64,000 nt of DNA from Incumbomyces delicatus (Eukaryota; Ascomycota; Eurotiomycetes; Chaetothyriales; Trichomeriaceae): NCBI GenBank assembly GCA_017655985.1, contig JACJVS010000002.1, positions 434,001 through 498,000 of the forward strand. Direction: 5' to 3'. Every line of letters starts with the position of its first letter. The first letter of the stretch is position 1. Made by a program: the position numbers and the translations under genes. The notes below the pieces were generated by a model that was given only the letters and a program-made list of their open reading frames with translations, was not told the origin of the DNA and ran no database searches. Shown here piece by piece: positions 19,994 through 30,067 of this stretch.

Positions 19994-20658
19994 CTTGGGC
20001 TCGGTTGTCCAACGATACACAATTAGCAGCGTATTAGTCCACGAACGTCAAATAGCAATCGAACAATCGTCGATTCGGGAAACCACGAAGTGAAATCCCG
20101 GGTTGAGGCGAGATCTTATGGCTTCAGGACCCAGATGTGGAAAGAATTGTGCCTCTGGACGATCCGATTCATTCTTGACCCGACCAACCTGGCACAGTAA
20201 CACCCTGAGAACTATGTATTGTGAGACGAACGGGCTCGATTAGATTGCAGCTCTGAGGGCACAGCAGAGCACAGGTGTTCACATAGGGGTCGTATCGTCG
20301 TTGATCTATGACAGTTTCTAGGGGTCAGTTGTATGTCAAATAGTTGGCGAAATCTGGGCGCTAACGTAGCCATTCGAGCGTTGCAGCACGTGAGGTCGGC
20401 TCTCCAAATTCGCACGCCTCCCCGAATTTGCTGCCGCGGTAACCAAAAACGCGCTAGTGTTAATCGATTAAAAAAGTTCGTGTTCAAGGGGGTTGGAATT
20501 GAGTTCAATTCGTAGTTCCGGACGTGTCCGATTCAACCATCGTTCTTTCCATCTTACGTTTCACTGAACGTCTTGAAACCACTCGCATTGTTTGTGTTGT
20601 TAGCTCTAGAAGGATTTTGGCTAAACCCAAGCATCTCAGGTCTGACGCAGCCTGCAAA
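19994..20658. other. Divergent upstream region between GTPase and CHORD-like genes
   Basis: 665 bp between two start codons pointing apart. No motif was recognised. Confidence 0.5.
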
Positions 20659-21489
20659 ATGAGCTTCTTCAACCACAGACCGAGTGCGTATTCAAAGCCG
20701 ACGAAAGCAGAACTAAAAGAGCTCAACCATTATGCATCGCAACGATCGACCCAAGATCTTAACCAAATATGTCAATTTGCAACTGCTCAATCACCCAAAG
20801 CTGCCCAGACCTTGATGAAGGTTATGTTCGATGCCAATCTCATCGCATCTGCACTCCCCGAAAACAGACAGCCGCAGGAAATAGCATTTTGCGACCGGAC
20901 AGCAAACCGCTATGGAGTGGCCTCTCACGCTGATACATTAGATGACAGTGAAATGAGCGGAACAGAAAATGTCCATCCGCACGCTCAAGTACAGCCAGCC
21001 TCACCGACTTTCAACACGAATGCCACGCAGCCGTTCTTTTCGCTGTCGCAAGCGTCGTCGACAATCACAAACTCAACTACACCAAATCTCCACCTTCACA
21101 AAAACAAACGTAAATTTTTGGCCGACAGAAATCAAAACCTTCCAGCTCGCCGTCTATCGTCCGCAAAAAAGCGTCGCAATATCAGCGGCGGTAACTGGGC
21201 ACAATATGGCCAAGAGTTCAGCACCTCAGAATTCAGGGCTAAACCTGGCAAGAAACATGTTTGCGTCCAGTGCGGCCGATGCACCGAGTCTCATGAATGG
21301 GACAATCTTCACGGATGCCAGTATCACCCTGGACGCTGGGAGACGTCGCAAGATTTCTGTCAATTATTCGATGCGAAGCGAGGTCAAGACGACCCACGCT
21401 TGAAGGGGGTTTGGTCTTGCTGCAAAACATCACTTGTCAATCCAGGTTGTTTGATTACCAGACATCGCGAAGTTGCGAAGTTGAACTAA
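20659..21489 (+). CDS. Uncharacterised protein with CHORD-like zinc-binding C-terminus
   Basis: 276 residues from the ATG at 20659 (CAAAATGAG context). The frame is open further upstream but has no earlier ATG. Residues 1-75 are helical (KPTKAELKELNHYASQ), 76-185 are polar and low complexity with basic runs (KNKRKF, SSAKKRR) that could be nuclear signals. The last 80 residues hold paired metal ligands: VCVQCGRC, GCQYHPGRW, WSCCKTS, and GCLITRH. The order GC-x-YHPG ... WSCC ... GC-x4-H is close to the CHORD zinc domain of Rar1/CHP-1 proteins, though the spacing is not exact. Function unknown. Confidence 0.65.
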   Translation: MSFFNHRPSAYSKPTKAELKELNHYASQRSTQDLNQICQFATAQSPKAAQTLMKVMFDANLIASALPENRQPQEIAFCDRTANRYGVASHADTLDDSEMSGTENVHPHAQVQPASPTFNTNATQPFFSLSQASSTITNSTTPNLHLHKNKRKFLADRNQNLPARRLSSAKKRRNISGGNWAQYGQEFSTSEFRAKPGKKHVCVQCGRCTESHEWDNLHGCQYHPGRWETSQDFCQLFDAKRGQDDPRLKGVWSCCKTSLVNPGCLITRHREVAKLN

Positions 21490-22165
21490 GCAGCTCGCAG
21501 CAGTGCAACGGGCATCCTTGAGGCTGAACATCTGATCCGCGAGTGTCTTCAGAGGTTTGACTTGAATCTCCAGCAAAGCCAGTGCGGAAATTCGTTTCGT
21601 CTGGACTTCGCATCTTGTGTGGAGACCAGTCAATATACGTCGCAACCAGCAAAAGGCACAAAATGTTGTGTTAAGGACCAAAAGTTGCATGGCATTGATA
21701 CATTGATGTTTGAAAAATACTTCTGGACTTTGGGGGCCTCAGCAAGATTTCCTCGAGCGTTTCATTCATCCGAGCCGCTTCCCAAACTTCACAGGTGACC
21801 TGGAGAAGACCTCCTGGAACAGCGACGTATTGACAGTCATCTCTAGATCAGGCTCGCACAAAGTCAAATCGGCACATTGACAACACTTGATTCTTGGCTG
21901 AAATGTATATTGATTAAATGCATTATCGGTTGATACGGAATGATCATTGCTAGGACATTATTTCTTGAAGTGCAAGGAAAAGTGCTTCAGACCACGAGGC
22001 ATGCTACGTCAGTTCAATCTGGTAAATGTCCAAGTCGAGTGATGGGGCCGTGGTGTCCCAGGCTAGGAAGGAGCTAGACGTGGCAGTCAATCTGGAGGTT
22101 CACTAATTCAAAATGAGGTGGCCGCAAAGCCATCTCCTAGCCCAACACGGGTGGAAGTGTGTCCA
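21490..22165. other. Intergenic (convergent), nothing seen
   Basis: Lies between the 3' ends of the CHORD-like gene and the indoleamine dioxygenase gene. No supported feature. Confidence 0.55.
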
Positions 22166-23341
22166 TCACCTTTGCCAATCTTTTCCCATCAATTGTGGTG
22201 TTTGAGGGGAATGAGCACTGCCGGTCACTGGAATAGAGTCATTCCTGATCTGCTTCAGAAATACAACGGGAGACGACCCGGCGGTTCCGAGCACTTGAGT
22301 CGACGTGCCATTGTCTTTTCTTGCCGCCGCTTGAGCAGGCAGCATTATATACCTTGTCACAATGGCGATGTGTTTGTCTCGCCACTTCTTCAACTCAGTC
22401 CTGCACTCGTTTAGTCTTACAAAGACATCAACGTTTGCATTACCGCTGCCAGCAAGGCAAGCGACAGACGGCGACGTATGAACCCGCTGCAGGAACTCGC
22501 GATGTCCTCGAGGCATGTAGTCTTGCATTTCTCGAAGCAAGGAATCGTCATGTTTGATGCCTAGCATGTGATCTAGGAACTGGAACAATGCACTCTGTGC
22601 AGCGCTGCCACCTGCCAACTTAACCCGCAGGGGTCCACCATTTTTCCGCTCGAAATCAACATCGAGGCCTCCAATATTTGGTCGGATTTTGTGATAGAAT
22701 ATCTGTGGATCACATAATCTGAGCTCACCGAGGGCATCAGTCATCGTTTGCAGTGTTGCTGAGCAGGTATCCAAATAGCTCTCAACTTTTGACCACTCCC
22801 TCTGCTTAGCTGCATTAAGAGCCTCCAAGAGCTGAACCGGCAATTTTCCTGCAGCAAGTTCAGTCAGAACTGGCACGAGGTAAAACGCCTCCTCGTCGAG
22901 CGTGCCTGTGAACGTGATTTGTGCTCGAAGCCCGGACAGTGTCTTCGTTTCGCCCGCATCATTCCAATTGTAAAGGCACAGTCCAGCATAGCTCAGCACA
23001 GGTTGGATCCCAAGATGGTCGCATACTCGCAGAAAAGGTTCCGATATAGATCTCGGGACAAGCTGCTGATCGCAAGAATGAACAACGCCGTGAACCAAAA
23101 AGGCCAGCAAGACGTATGCTCGTTGCCAATCTTCCCGAGAGCAGAGTCTATCAATCCCAAGTACCGGAATAGACTTCACAGTGCGAAGTAAAGTCCCATC
23201 TTTCAACAGTTCCGGCAGCCGTGCTGCCATAATTTCCCAGGTATCATAATACCCTGGTAACCGGAGTGACCCTTTCTCGGGTATGAATCCAGAGCGGGCG
23301 GAAATTCCATATCGTTCGAGCTCTTGAAGAAGCTCTGCCAT
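22166..23341 (-). CDS. Indoleamine 2,3-dioxygenase family protein
   Basis: A 391-residue haem dioxygenase in one exon. It would open the indole ring of tryptophan to N-formylkynurenine, the first step of the kynurenine route to NAD, using O2. The start is the ATG at 23341; upstream codons in frame contain no ATG. Family blocks in order: ISARSGFIPEKGSLRLPGYYDTWE (first 40 residues, given in part), RAYVLLAFLVHGVVH, YAGLCLYNWN, LAGGSAAQSALFQFLDHMLG (about 242-261), YMPRGHREFLQ, and KHIAIVTRYIMLPA, where the histidine (about 324) matches the proximal haem ligand of human IDO1. The GTAGSSPVVFLKQIRNDS end block matches the GTGG-T-FLK-R motif. Fungi often carry several paralogues with different rates; which one this is cannot be told. 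Confidence 0.88.
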   Translation of the reverse strand: MAELLQELERYGISARSGFIPEKGSLRLPGYYDTWEIMAARLPELLKDGTLLRTVKSIPVLGIDRLCSREDWQRAYVLLAFLVHGVVHSCDQQLVPRSISEPFLRVCDHLGIQPVLSYAGLCLYNWNDAGETKTLSGLRAQITFTGTLDEEAFYLVPVLTELAAGKLPVQLLEALNAAKQREWSKVESYLDTCSATLQTMTDALGELRLCDPQIFYHKIRPNIGGLDVDFERKNGGPLRVKLAGGSAAQSALFQFLDHMLGIKHDDSLLREMQDYMPRGHREFLQRVHTSPSVACLAGSGNANVDVFVRLNECRTELKKWRDKHIAIVTRYIMLPAQAAARKDNGTSTQVLGTAGSSPVVFLKQIRNDSIPVTGSAHSPQTPQLMGKDWQR

Positions 23342-23854
23342 GTCTCTCTTGGTAGTCAGAAAGTAACATTTTGTAGAGGACTTCCATTGGATAAACTCTT
23401 TTAAGTACGAAGTACTTCGCAACTGACAGCGTCCACCCTTCGTGGCATGCGCGCCCTTTCATGATCATGCTTATGACGCGGCAACAAGCGGTTCGGTAAA
23501 GCTGCCTAAATAGGTATTGGGTATCACACCTACACCCGGGCGAGATGGTAACGGTTCTGGAAATGCCCAACCGAGATCTGCCTGCCTTTTTGACTACTAT
23601 TGCTTTAAGATGATCAGGCTGTCCACTCAACATGTGGGCTCCCTTCGGATAGGATACTGATAATTTTGGCAACCGTGTTCCGATGACGGGCAAAATAAAG
23701 AAGCCGGAATCGTTGTGTTAGTACCAAGTATCGGCGGTAATTTTTGACGTTGATGCATCCATGGATATGCTTAGCGAAATGGGGAAATGTTATTGAACAT
23801 TTGGTTTAATTGGTATAACATAAAATATTCATGAGGCAAGTTCATCAGGCTCAT
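23342..23854. other. Intergenic, nothing firm
   Basis: Upstream of the indoleamine dioxygenase and downstream of the DHA1 transporter, both on the minus strand. A 12 bp perfect palindrome CGAAGTACTTCG lies at 23408-23419. Confidence 0.5.
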
Positions 23855-25447
23855 TCAGACGTTACTCTCCTCAGCATTCTTTTGTGCCTTCCTCCTGGCC
23901 TTCTTCGCATCCACCGCATGTCGCCAGTCGCGACCATGGACGCAGACAAGCCACAAGGCCCCGGTACAAACGACCAGGAATAGCGCCGAGATTGTGCTGA
24001 ACCAGCCCACTCCGATCTTCTCGATCGCAGGCAAACACACGGCGGTGCCAACGGCAGCAAAAAAATATCGAATCTGGTAGTTCCCGGCGACGACCACGGA
24101 GCCCATTCCTCGGCTCTGCATCACGTCGACGCAGTAGGTGTTCAAGCTGGGGAAGCACATCAGCTGGGCGACTCCCTGGACGAACATGGCGATCACGGGC
24201 AAGGGAATGCCTCCGACGGCTCTGTCGACGGACCAGCCGTAGACCAGCATCGAGCCAGGAACGATGATGCCCATGAAGAACAGGGGTGTGCGGAGGCGGT
24301 CCTCGGCGACGCGGTGGTTGCGTTTGGCGATGTAGCGCTTGACGACCCAGTCGCTTGCTCGGCCGCCGAAGAAGGTGCCGAGGAGGTAGCCGCAGCCTGG
24401 AGCCACGAAGAAGAGGCCCGACTGCCACGGGCTTGTGAGGTGGAAGCGCGGGTTGAGCACGTAGCGGATCGGAGTCAGGAGCGAATACATGTTCCACACG
24501 AGACTCGAAGACGCTAGACCGGCAATGAGCAAGTTGGGATATTGAAAGAGTAAGGTAGTGACTCGCACGGGGTTGATGAGGTGCAAGATGTGGCTTGTTC
24601 GTTTCCGCCTGGGGAGCTCTTTCAGATCATCAATGTCTTTCGACGGGATGGTCTCCGGGAGGAAGAAGACAACAAGCACAGTTGCAAATGCGCCCAGGCC
24701 GGTCTGCATCCAGAAGATGTTCCGCCACGAGACATACGTGACAATGGCGCCACCAAGCAATGGAGCAAGACACGGCCCGACCAGAGTCCCCACAAGGAAC
24801 CAGGACAGAGCAGTGCCTCGTTGTGTCGGGGTAAAGATATCTCCGATACAGCTTGTGCCGACAATCAAGAAGGACGTGCCCTGAAAGGCAGTGAGCATGC
24901 GGAAGATGTAGAATGCCACCAGGTTCGGGGCTAGTGCGGTGCCGATGCTCATGGCTGTGAACAAAACTGCCGACGACACACAGATCCATCGACGGCCGTA
25001 CAGCTGAGACAGTGGTCCCCAGAAGCAGGGCGACAGGCCCATGAAAATCATGTAAAGAGCGTTGGACAAGTTGATGATCGAACCGCTGGTGTGGTATGTC
25101 CTCGCCACTTCCGGCGTGGCTGAGAGCACGGCAGTCGAGCTAACGGGTGCCAAGAAGCCGCATACTGCAAGCACAGCGGTGATGATGTGCTTTTTTGAAT
25201 TGCTGAATCGTTCGTACTGGGCCGCGTTCACTTCGAGAAACGATGAAGTGTGACTAGCGACTGCCTGTATTTCGTAATGTGATTGGTGACTGTTGAATCG
25301 ACAAAGGTCTGTGTCTGGTTGTTGCTGTGGCTGTGGTAGGCCTGTCGTTGATGAAACAATTCCTTCAACCTTGCCTGTCGAGGTGTATTGGTCGGGTCTT
25401 GGATTGTTGGCTTCCGCCATGTCAATGCGCTGTTCTCCAACCGTCAT
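23855..25447 (-). CDS. MFS transporter, DHA1 drug:H+ antiporter type
   Basis: A 530-residue protein in one exon, starting at an ATG at 25447. A polar N-terminus of about 90 residues leads into 12 predicted membrane spans. DHA1 signatures are visible: NLSNALYMIFMGLSPCFWG then PLSQLYGRRW (motif A, after TM2), FRMLTAFQGTSFLIVG (TM4), and the TM5 motif C region SWFLVGTLVGPCLAPLLGG, which marks 12-span exporters. VSWRNIFWMQTGLGA follows. The Qdr/Aqr1 group in yeasts is the nearest named set; these export weak acids, drugs or amino-acid derivatives across the plasma membrane. It sits directly downstream of nothing metabolic except the indoleamine dioxygenase gene 0.5 kb away on the same strand. Confidence 0.88.
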   Translation of the reverse strand: MTVGEQRIDMAEANNPRPDQYTSTGKVEGIVSSTTGLPQPQQQPDTDLCRFNSHQSHYEIQAVASHTSSFLEVNAAQYERFSNSKKHIITAVLAVCGFLAPVSSTAVLSATPEVARTYHTSGSIINLSNALYMIFMGLSPCFWGPLSQLYGRRWICVSSAVLFTAMSIGTALAPNLVAFYIFRMLTAFQGTSFLIVGTSCIGDIFTPTQRGTALSWFLVGTLVGPCLAPLLGGAIVTYVSWRNIFWMQTGLGAFATVLVVFFLPETIPSKDIDDLKELPRRKRTSHILHLINPVRVTTLLFQYPNLLIAGLASSSLVWNMYSLLTPIRYVLNPRFHLTSPWQSGLFFVAPGCGYLLGTFFGGRASDWVVKRYIAKRNHRVAEDRLRTPLFFMGIIVPGSMLVYGWSVDRAVGGIPLPVIAMFVQGVAQLMCFPSLNTYCVDVMQSRGMGSVVVAGNYQIRYFFAAVGTAVCLPAIEKIGVGWFSTISALFLVVCTGALWLVCVHGRDWRHAVDAKKARRKAQKNAEESNV

Positions 25448-26175
25448 ATTTCAGAGTGTACAAAATTTAGGGAGGGAAGTTTTGTCTAGGTTGGATCAAA
25501 AAAGGAGGAAAGCCCACTGTGTGTCAAGCATCGATATGGCAGTTTGAGAATTAAACGAGTGAGTATGTTCCCGTCAGAAAACACTTTGGTATTTGGGTTG
25601 GAGAAAGACCAAGAACAAAGAGTGCATTTTATAAAGCATCAAACATAGAATTGGTTTTAACTGATCAAAGTGCTCACATATTCAAAACTCACTCATTCGG
25701 ATGCAACCGAAGAGATCTACCAAACTCTAGCGCATCGTAGCCTACCGTCATTTGTACAGTAGTGATTCATGTTTTGGCAGGGGCAGAAGTCCCCAGATGC
25801 CATGGAACGATAGCGAATCGCTGAGCGAGACCAAAACTTTTGGGGAGAGTTGATTGAGAGAGACGGCGACGCAGGTGCGGTAACCGATGTCAGTCGCCGA
25901 GGCTAATCCGCATATGGAATAGAGAGCTCCAGACATTGATGCCGAAAACCCCGTGCGACCCAATTAGGTTCTAGCAAATCAATTCATAATCCACGCTGTT
26001 CAGATTTTTAAGGTCGCACCAAGATTAGAGAGCGACGAGTGAACCAAAGGCTCTGATATTGGGGAAATGTGCCCGAGATAGCGGCGTTTTGATTTGCCTT
26101 TGACCAGTCCCAACTATGAGTGCAAAAGATAAGAAAACAATTTATTACCTTGGGGGAAATCCTGATACTCTGTAC
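25448..26175. other. Intergenic, nothing seen
   Basis: Upstream region of the DHA1 transporter and 3' region of the class II aldolase gene. No supported feature. Confidence 0.55.
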
Positions 26176-27123
26176 TCAGTTGAAAACTTCATGACCACAT
26201 TCTGCTTCCATGACGTCAAAGGCAGGCTTTGCACTAAACCATCCCGCACGGGGAGTTCCAACGGCCTTGTAGGTGAAGGATGCATCCTCAGCGTCAATCT
26301 TGACGGTAGAGCCACCTCTACCAGCAGCGGCGGCGTCAGCCATGAGCTGGGCATGGCAGCATTTCTCAAGAGAAACGAACCAGAAAATGGTGGCTTCAAT
26401 GGTCTGTCCGACTGTGAGCAAGCCGTGGTTTTGAAGCAGGACTGCTTTCTTGTCGCCCAGACATTGTGCAATGTTCTCACCCTCTTCCTTGACAAGCACC
26501 ACACCTCGGAAGGCATCGTAGACAGCCAAGTCCTCGTAAAATGCACAGGAGTCCTGTGTAATGATATCGAGAGGTCGACCCAGAGCGCAGAACGTTCTAC
26601 CGTAGATGGAATGTGAATGCGCGGCACAGTTCACATCTGGTCTTGCCGCATGGATGGCAGAGTGAATCATGTATGCCGCTTGATTAAGCAACCTCACAGG
26701 CCCTCCATCGACGACTTTCCCCTCGTGGTTGACGAGGATGAGATCGGATTTCTTGATCTGGCTGAATGCTACGCCGAAGGGATTGACCCAAAAGTGATCC
26801 GGCTTGACGGGATCTCGAAGAGTTATGTGTCCAGCAACTCCCTCGTCAAACCCTTGCTTTCCGAAAATACGAAATGCCAGTGCTAAGCGACCCTTGAGGT
26901 ACTCTCTCTCCTCGTATTTGTCTGTGAATTTGGGTGGGGCTGGGAATTTCATCATCGTGGCTTTGACGCCTGCTTGAGTGAGTCCAGGTTCGTGGGTCGC
27001 AGTGCCCGCGGGCTGCGAATCTGCTTTGTTGTATCCATTGACTGGCTCTGCTTTAAACCCCGCCGATCCTGAATTCGACGTTTTCGAGCCATTCATAGTA
27101 ACGGTTGCAGTAGGGGGCGCCAT
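26176..27123 (-). CDS. Class II aldolase/adducin domain protein
   Basis: A single-exon protein of 315 residues. The first 60 are polar and disordered. The class II aldolase/adducin fold runs about 70-280: FGKQGFDEGVAGHITLRDP, FWVNPFGVAFSQIKKSDLIL, and the zinc ligands H169 and H171 in CAAHSHSIYGR with a third histidine H233 in LLQNHGLLTVG. All metal ligands are present, so it may be an enzyme (aldolase or epimerase-like) rather than a structural adducin. Many such fungal proteins lie in secondary-metabolism or sugar-acid genes without a known substrate. The ATG at 27123 has good context. Confidence 0.88.
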   Translation of the reverse strand: MAPPTATVTMNGSKTSNSGSAGFKAEPVNGYNKADSQPAGTATHEPGLTQAGVKATMMKFPAPPKFTDKYEEREYLKGRLALAFRIFGKQGFDEGVAGHITLRDPVKPDHFWVNPFGVAFSQIKKSDLILVNHEGKVVDGGPVRLLNQAAYMIHSAIHAARPDVNCAAHSHSIYGRTFCALGRPLDIITQDSCAFYEDLAVYDAFRGVVLVKEEGENIAQCLGDKKAVLLQNHGLLTVGQTIEATIFWFVSLEKCCHAQLMADAAAAGRGGSTVKIDAEDASFTYKAVGTPRAGWFSAKPAFDVMEAECGHEVFN

Positions 27124-28099
27124 TTTTTAACTGGAATTAGTCTTCGTGCTTGTAGATTCTCGACCTGCTTGACACGAAAGAATGTACGCAATGAGGAGAA
27201 TGTTGAGAACCTTTTAAGTAGTTCCGCGGCTCCACAGGGTCCGTCGGGGGCCTCGGCTTGGTTTCCTACTTCCTGGGCTTGTCCACTCAAGTTCCACGCC
27301 CTTTCGAACCCCGGAAAGGCGCGCGTGCGGGGTGCTCCATTCTACGAGGCAAGAAATTTGTTTATTTCATTTTCTACCCGAGTGTAAATGTGATAGCATT
27401 AAGTTGACAAGATGGAAGTAAGGTAATCAGGTCTGTACCACTCTACAGACTACGATCAACCTTTTTTGTCCTTCCAACCAGCTTGCTGGCACCATAAGAC
27501 AGTTAATCTAGTCAGAAAACAATCATTGCACAAATGGGTCGCCGTTTGATGCGGCTGTGGACGCAGTTGAAGAATGGGGAATAGCAAATGTGCAGCTTAA
27601 GTATATGGTAATTAGGCTCTTTTAAAAAGTGCATCTGAGTATGTATAATATCGGAAGCAAACTCCTATGGTGTTCTGCAATGGACCACTGAGTGCTTGGT
27701 TACAACAACGTTCTGCATCTGGTCGCCGATGCAGACGGGTTACTCCGAGTGGATCGACTGCCGATGTTTATCTGTGGGGACACATTTAGACAAATAAAAT
27801 CTGTCCTCTGACGAGGTGAAAAAGCCGATCTAATCTTGAGATTGAAGCAACTCGGTTCTCCTGACTTAGGACGAAGAGGTCTAGAGGCGTGGGCGCAAAT
27901 GCTTCCTAACAAAGTGCAGTACACCCAGTATATGAATTACAATGCGTATTATGCTGGTTGTGGGCATGCTATTAATGACGGAGTGCACCACTCTGAACTA
28001 CCTGAGCTTATGGTGGAATCCATCTTTGACAGACCTTAAGAGATATCCGTATACACCATCGCTATGCATCAAACCCAGAAATCTGAACCACGGCCCGCA
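27124..28099. other. Intergenic, nothing seen
   Basis: Between the class II aldolase gene and the 3' end of the carotenoid oxygenase. No coding signal was recognised in either strand. Confidence 0.55.
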
Positions 28100-30067
28100 T
28101 CATCCCAAACATCGCTCGATGTACCGTCTTACAGCCATCCACAGATTGATTTCAACAGGCATGTCTTGCACTGTCTGCCTGTCCTGCAGGCTTCGGATAT
28201 TCTTGATAGGCCTCTGGTGAAATATCTTCTTCTCCTCGACGAACGTTCCATGCAAACCGTACGTCACACGCATAGGGAGATGCACCTTTCCCACAACAGT
28301 ATTCATGTCCGTGGCATCAATAATCCAAAGCTCTGACTTAGCATCTGGTCGGCATTCGCCATCCTCATCGAGCTGAGACTCGTCAAAAACATAGGTGAGA
28401 AGCCAGCCATCATCCTCTCGCGTTGTATGTGTTCGTGAGACAAAGCGCGGCTCTTGTGCAAAATGTCGTGGTGGGAGTTTGAAAACTTGCACCGGGTCGT
28501 CATGGTCTCCAGATGCCAAAACCTCGGTTATCGTTCTGGTATCAACACAACCTATTACGGGAGCCAAGCTCGGATCTTTCTTACCTCGGCTGATGAGTGT
28601 CTCAACATCCATTTTCACGAGGCAATCAATCTTGCTTGCTTTTCCCAATGCGATATCGAACGTCGTGTCAGATGTGGAGCAGCCGTAGACATACCTCGCA
28701 GGGCCCATTGCCGCTTGCTCGCCCGTACTGGGAAACTCAAATGAAATGGCGGACAGTCCAAACTGGTGATTAATCTTGTTCCCCGACTCGTTGAGATTAA
28801 ACTGGTAATAGTACAGACGGCACTGCTCTGCTTCATCACTAGCAGGCACCGATGAAGGCGCGGGCAGTGCAATATTTCCAGCAGCGTAGATCACTGAGGC
28901 GGACGTGAGTCTGCACGCCAACATGTTTACTGCCGATGTCTTGACAGATCCTGTCTGCTTGTCGTTGTAGGTATCGTCCCAGGTGTTGGCAGTATGGAAG
29001 ATGCAGCAAGCCTTGGTTTCAAACCATCGGGTCCGCTCGGGTTGATGCCTGGGAAATACACCAAATCTTGATCTGCCCTTTGCGTCATAATTTAACGGAG
29101 GCTTGCCCTTGGCAATGTTCAGAGGGTCAAGAGACAATGGCAGATCCATAATTACAGTGTGTCCAAAGGACACTCCAAAGTCGTGCATCATCTTCGCCGA
29201 GGATACACCAGGAATGGGTGCATTAAGCAGGCGAGTAGGCTTCTCGAGGGGCGTAACCGGAGTCACGGGAGGGTGAGTCGATGGGACGATCGAGTAGTGT
29301 ACAAAGGGAGGGGCAAATGTTGAATGGAAAAGGATCAGTTCTTGAGTCTTGGGATCGACTCGTGGATGTGCAGTCGTCCATTCTCGCATAAAGCCAATGA
29401 TGCCCTTGCCTCCAAAGCCCGTCCCTTCTTCGCCGCCGGGCTCACCCTCGGCTCGTTTTCCGTTGTACCATCCTACGGTCTCCAATCCAGGCAGCGCAAC
29501 ACGCATCGGTGGACCTGATTCACAGGTGGCTAGAGCTCTGCCGTCGTGGAATACAACGCCAGTGTTGGCAACGCTGATCTTCTTGATTGCTTGAAGGGAG
29601 CCAGGGAGACGAGACAAGACAACGAGGAAGATTGCACGCAGGATGGTGGATATTACTTGGAGCAATGTCGTCAGTGGATTGACCAGAGTTGCAATACTTG
29701 GAAGTATAGGTTTGGTCAAGTGCCTGGACGTCTTGGTCGATAGATAGACATCAGTCATGATGTATTGGTTGACAAACTCGGGTTGGACACCGTTCACACT
29801 GTTGTCGGTCCTTCTGAAGCTGACCCCGCTGAGCATGCCGTCTCCATCGAACCAGTGTGCGTCCCGTCCGAGATCTTCATTTGAAACTGGGTTGCCTCCA
29901 TTCCTCACGTACTCTCCGCCATATAGCTCCGATGGGATTGTGCCAGTCCAGGTGCACGGGGTCAGAGGCAGCGTCTGCTGGACTGGCGCAAAGTTGCCGC
30001 TTAGGTATGGATGAGCGTCATGTCTCTTTCTCTTTCGAGGATTCGCTGGCAGGGCGGCTTCCAGCAT
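28100..30067 (-). CDS. carX: Carotenoid cleavage oxygenase, retinal-forming (CarX type)
   Basis: A 655-residue protein in one exon, of the usual length for fungal CarX (roughly 650-700). It should cut a carotenoid such as beta-carotene with O2 to give retinal, the chromophore of the opsin gene 10 kb away. The four histidines that hold the non-haem iron are visible: H234 in TTAHPRVD, H295 in KMMHDFGVS, H358 in IFHTANTWDD and H606 in TYGLHGTFVE. GGEYVRNGGNP and HWFDGDGMLSGV near 51-81 are further CCD blocks. The assignment to CarX rather than the torulene-cleaving CarT rests on its place in the cluster, not on a diagnostic residue. It is divergent from the carRA gene across a 1.0 kb shared promoter, which suits common light control. 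Confidence 0.9.
   Translation of the reverse strand: MLEAALPANPRKRKRHDAHPYLSGNFAPVQQTLPLTPCTWTGTIPSELYGGEYVRNGGNPVSNEDLGRDAHWFDGDGMLSGVSFRRTDNSVNGVQPEFVNQYIMTDVYLSTKTSRHLTKPILPSIATLVNPLTTLLQVISTILRAIFLVVLSRLPGSLQAIKKISVANTGVVFHDGRALATCESGPPMRVALPGLETVGWYNGKRAEGEPGGEEGTGFGGKGIIGFMREWTTAHPRVDPKTQELILFHSTFAPPFVHYSIVPSTHPPVTPVTPLEKPTRLLNAPIPGVSSAKMMHDFGVSFGHTVIMDLPLSLDPLNIAKGKPPLNYDAKGRSRFGVFPRHQPERTRWFETKACCIFHTANTWDDTYNDKQTGSVKTSAVNMLACRLTSASVIYAAGNIALPAPSSVPASDEAEQCRLYYYQFNLNESGNKINHQFGLSAISFEFPSTGEQAAMGPARYVYGCSTSDTTFDIALGKASKIDCLVKMDVETLISRGKKDPSLAPVIGCVDTRTITEVLASGDHDDPVQVFKLPPRHFAQEPRFVSRTHTTREDDGWLLTYVFDESQLDEDGECRPDAKSELWIIDATDMNTVVGKVHLPMRVTYGLHGTFVEEKKIFHQRPIKNIRSLQDRQTVQDMPVEINLWMAVRRYIERCLG

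Noticed and set aside
20524..20658. Longer N-terminus for the CHORD-like protein
   Set aside because: The frame is open but contains no ATG before 20659.
23244..23693. Minus-strand frame of 149 codons upstream of the indoleamine dioxygenase
   Set aside because: Overlaps the dioxygenase N-terminus in another frame and shows no similarity.
26116..26616. Plus-strand frame of 166 codons
   Set aside because: Antisense to the class II aldolase, whose metal ligands and fold are clear on the other strand.
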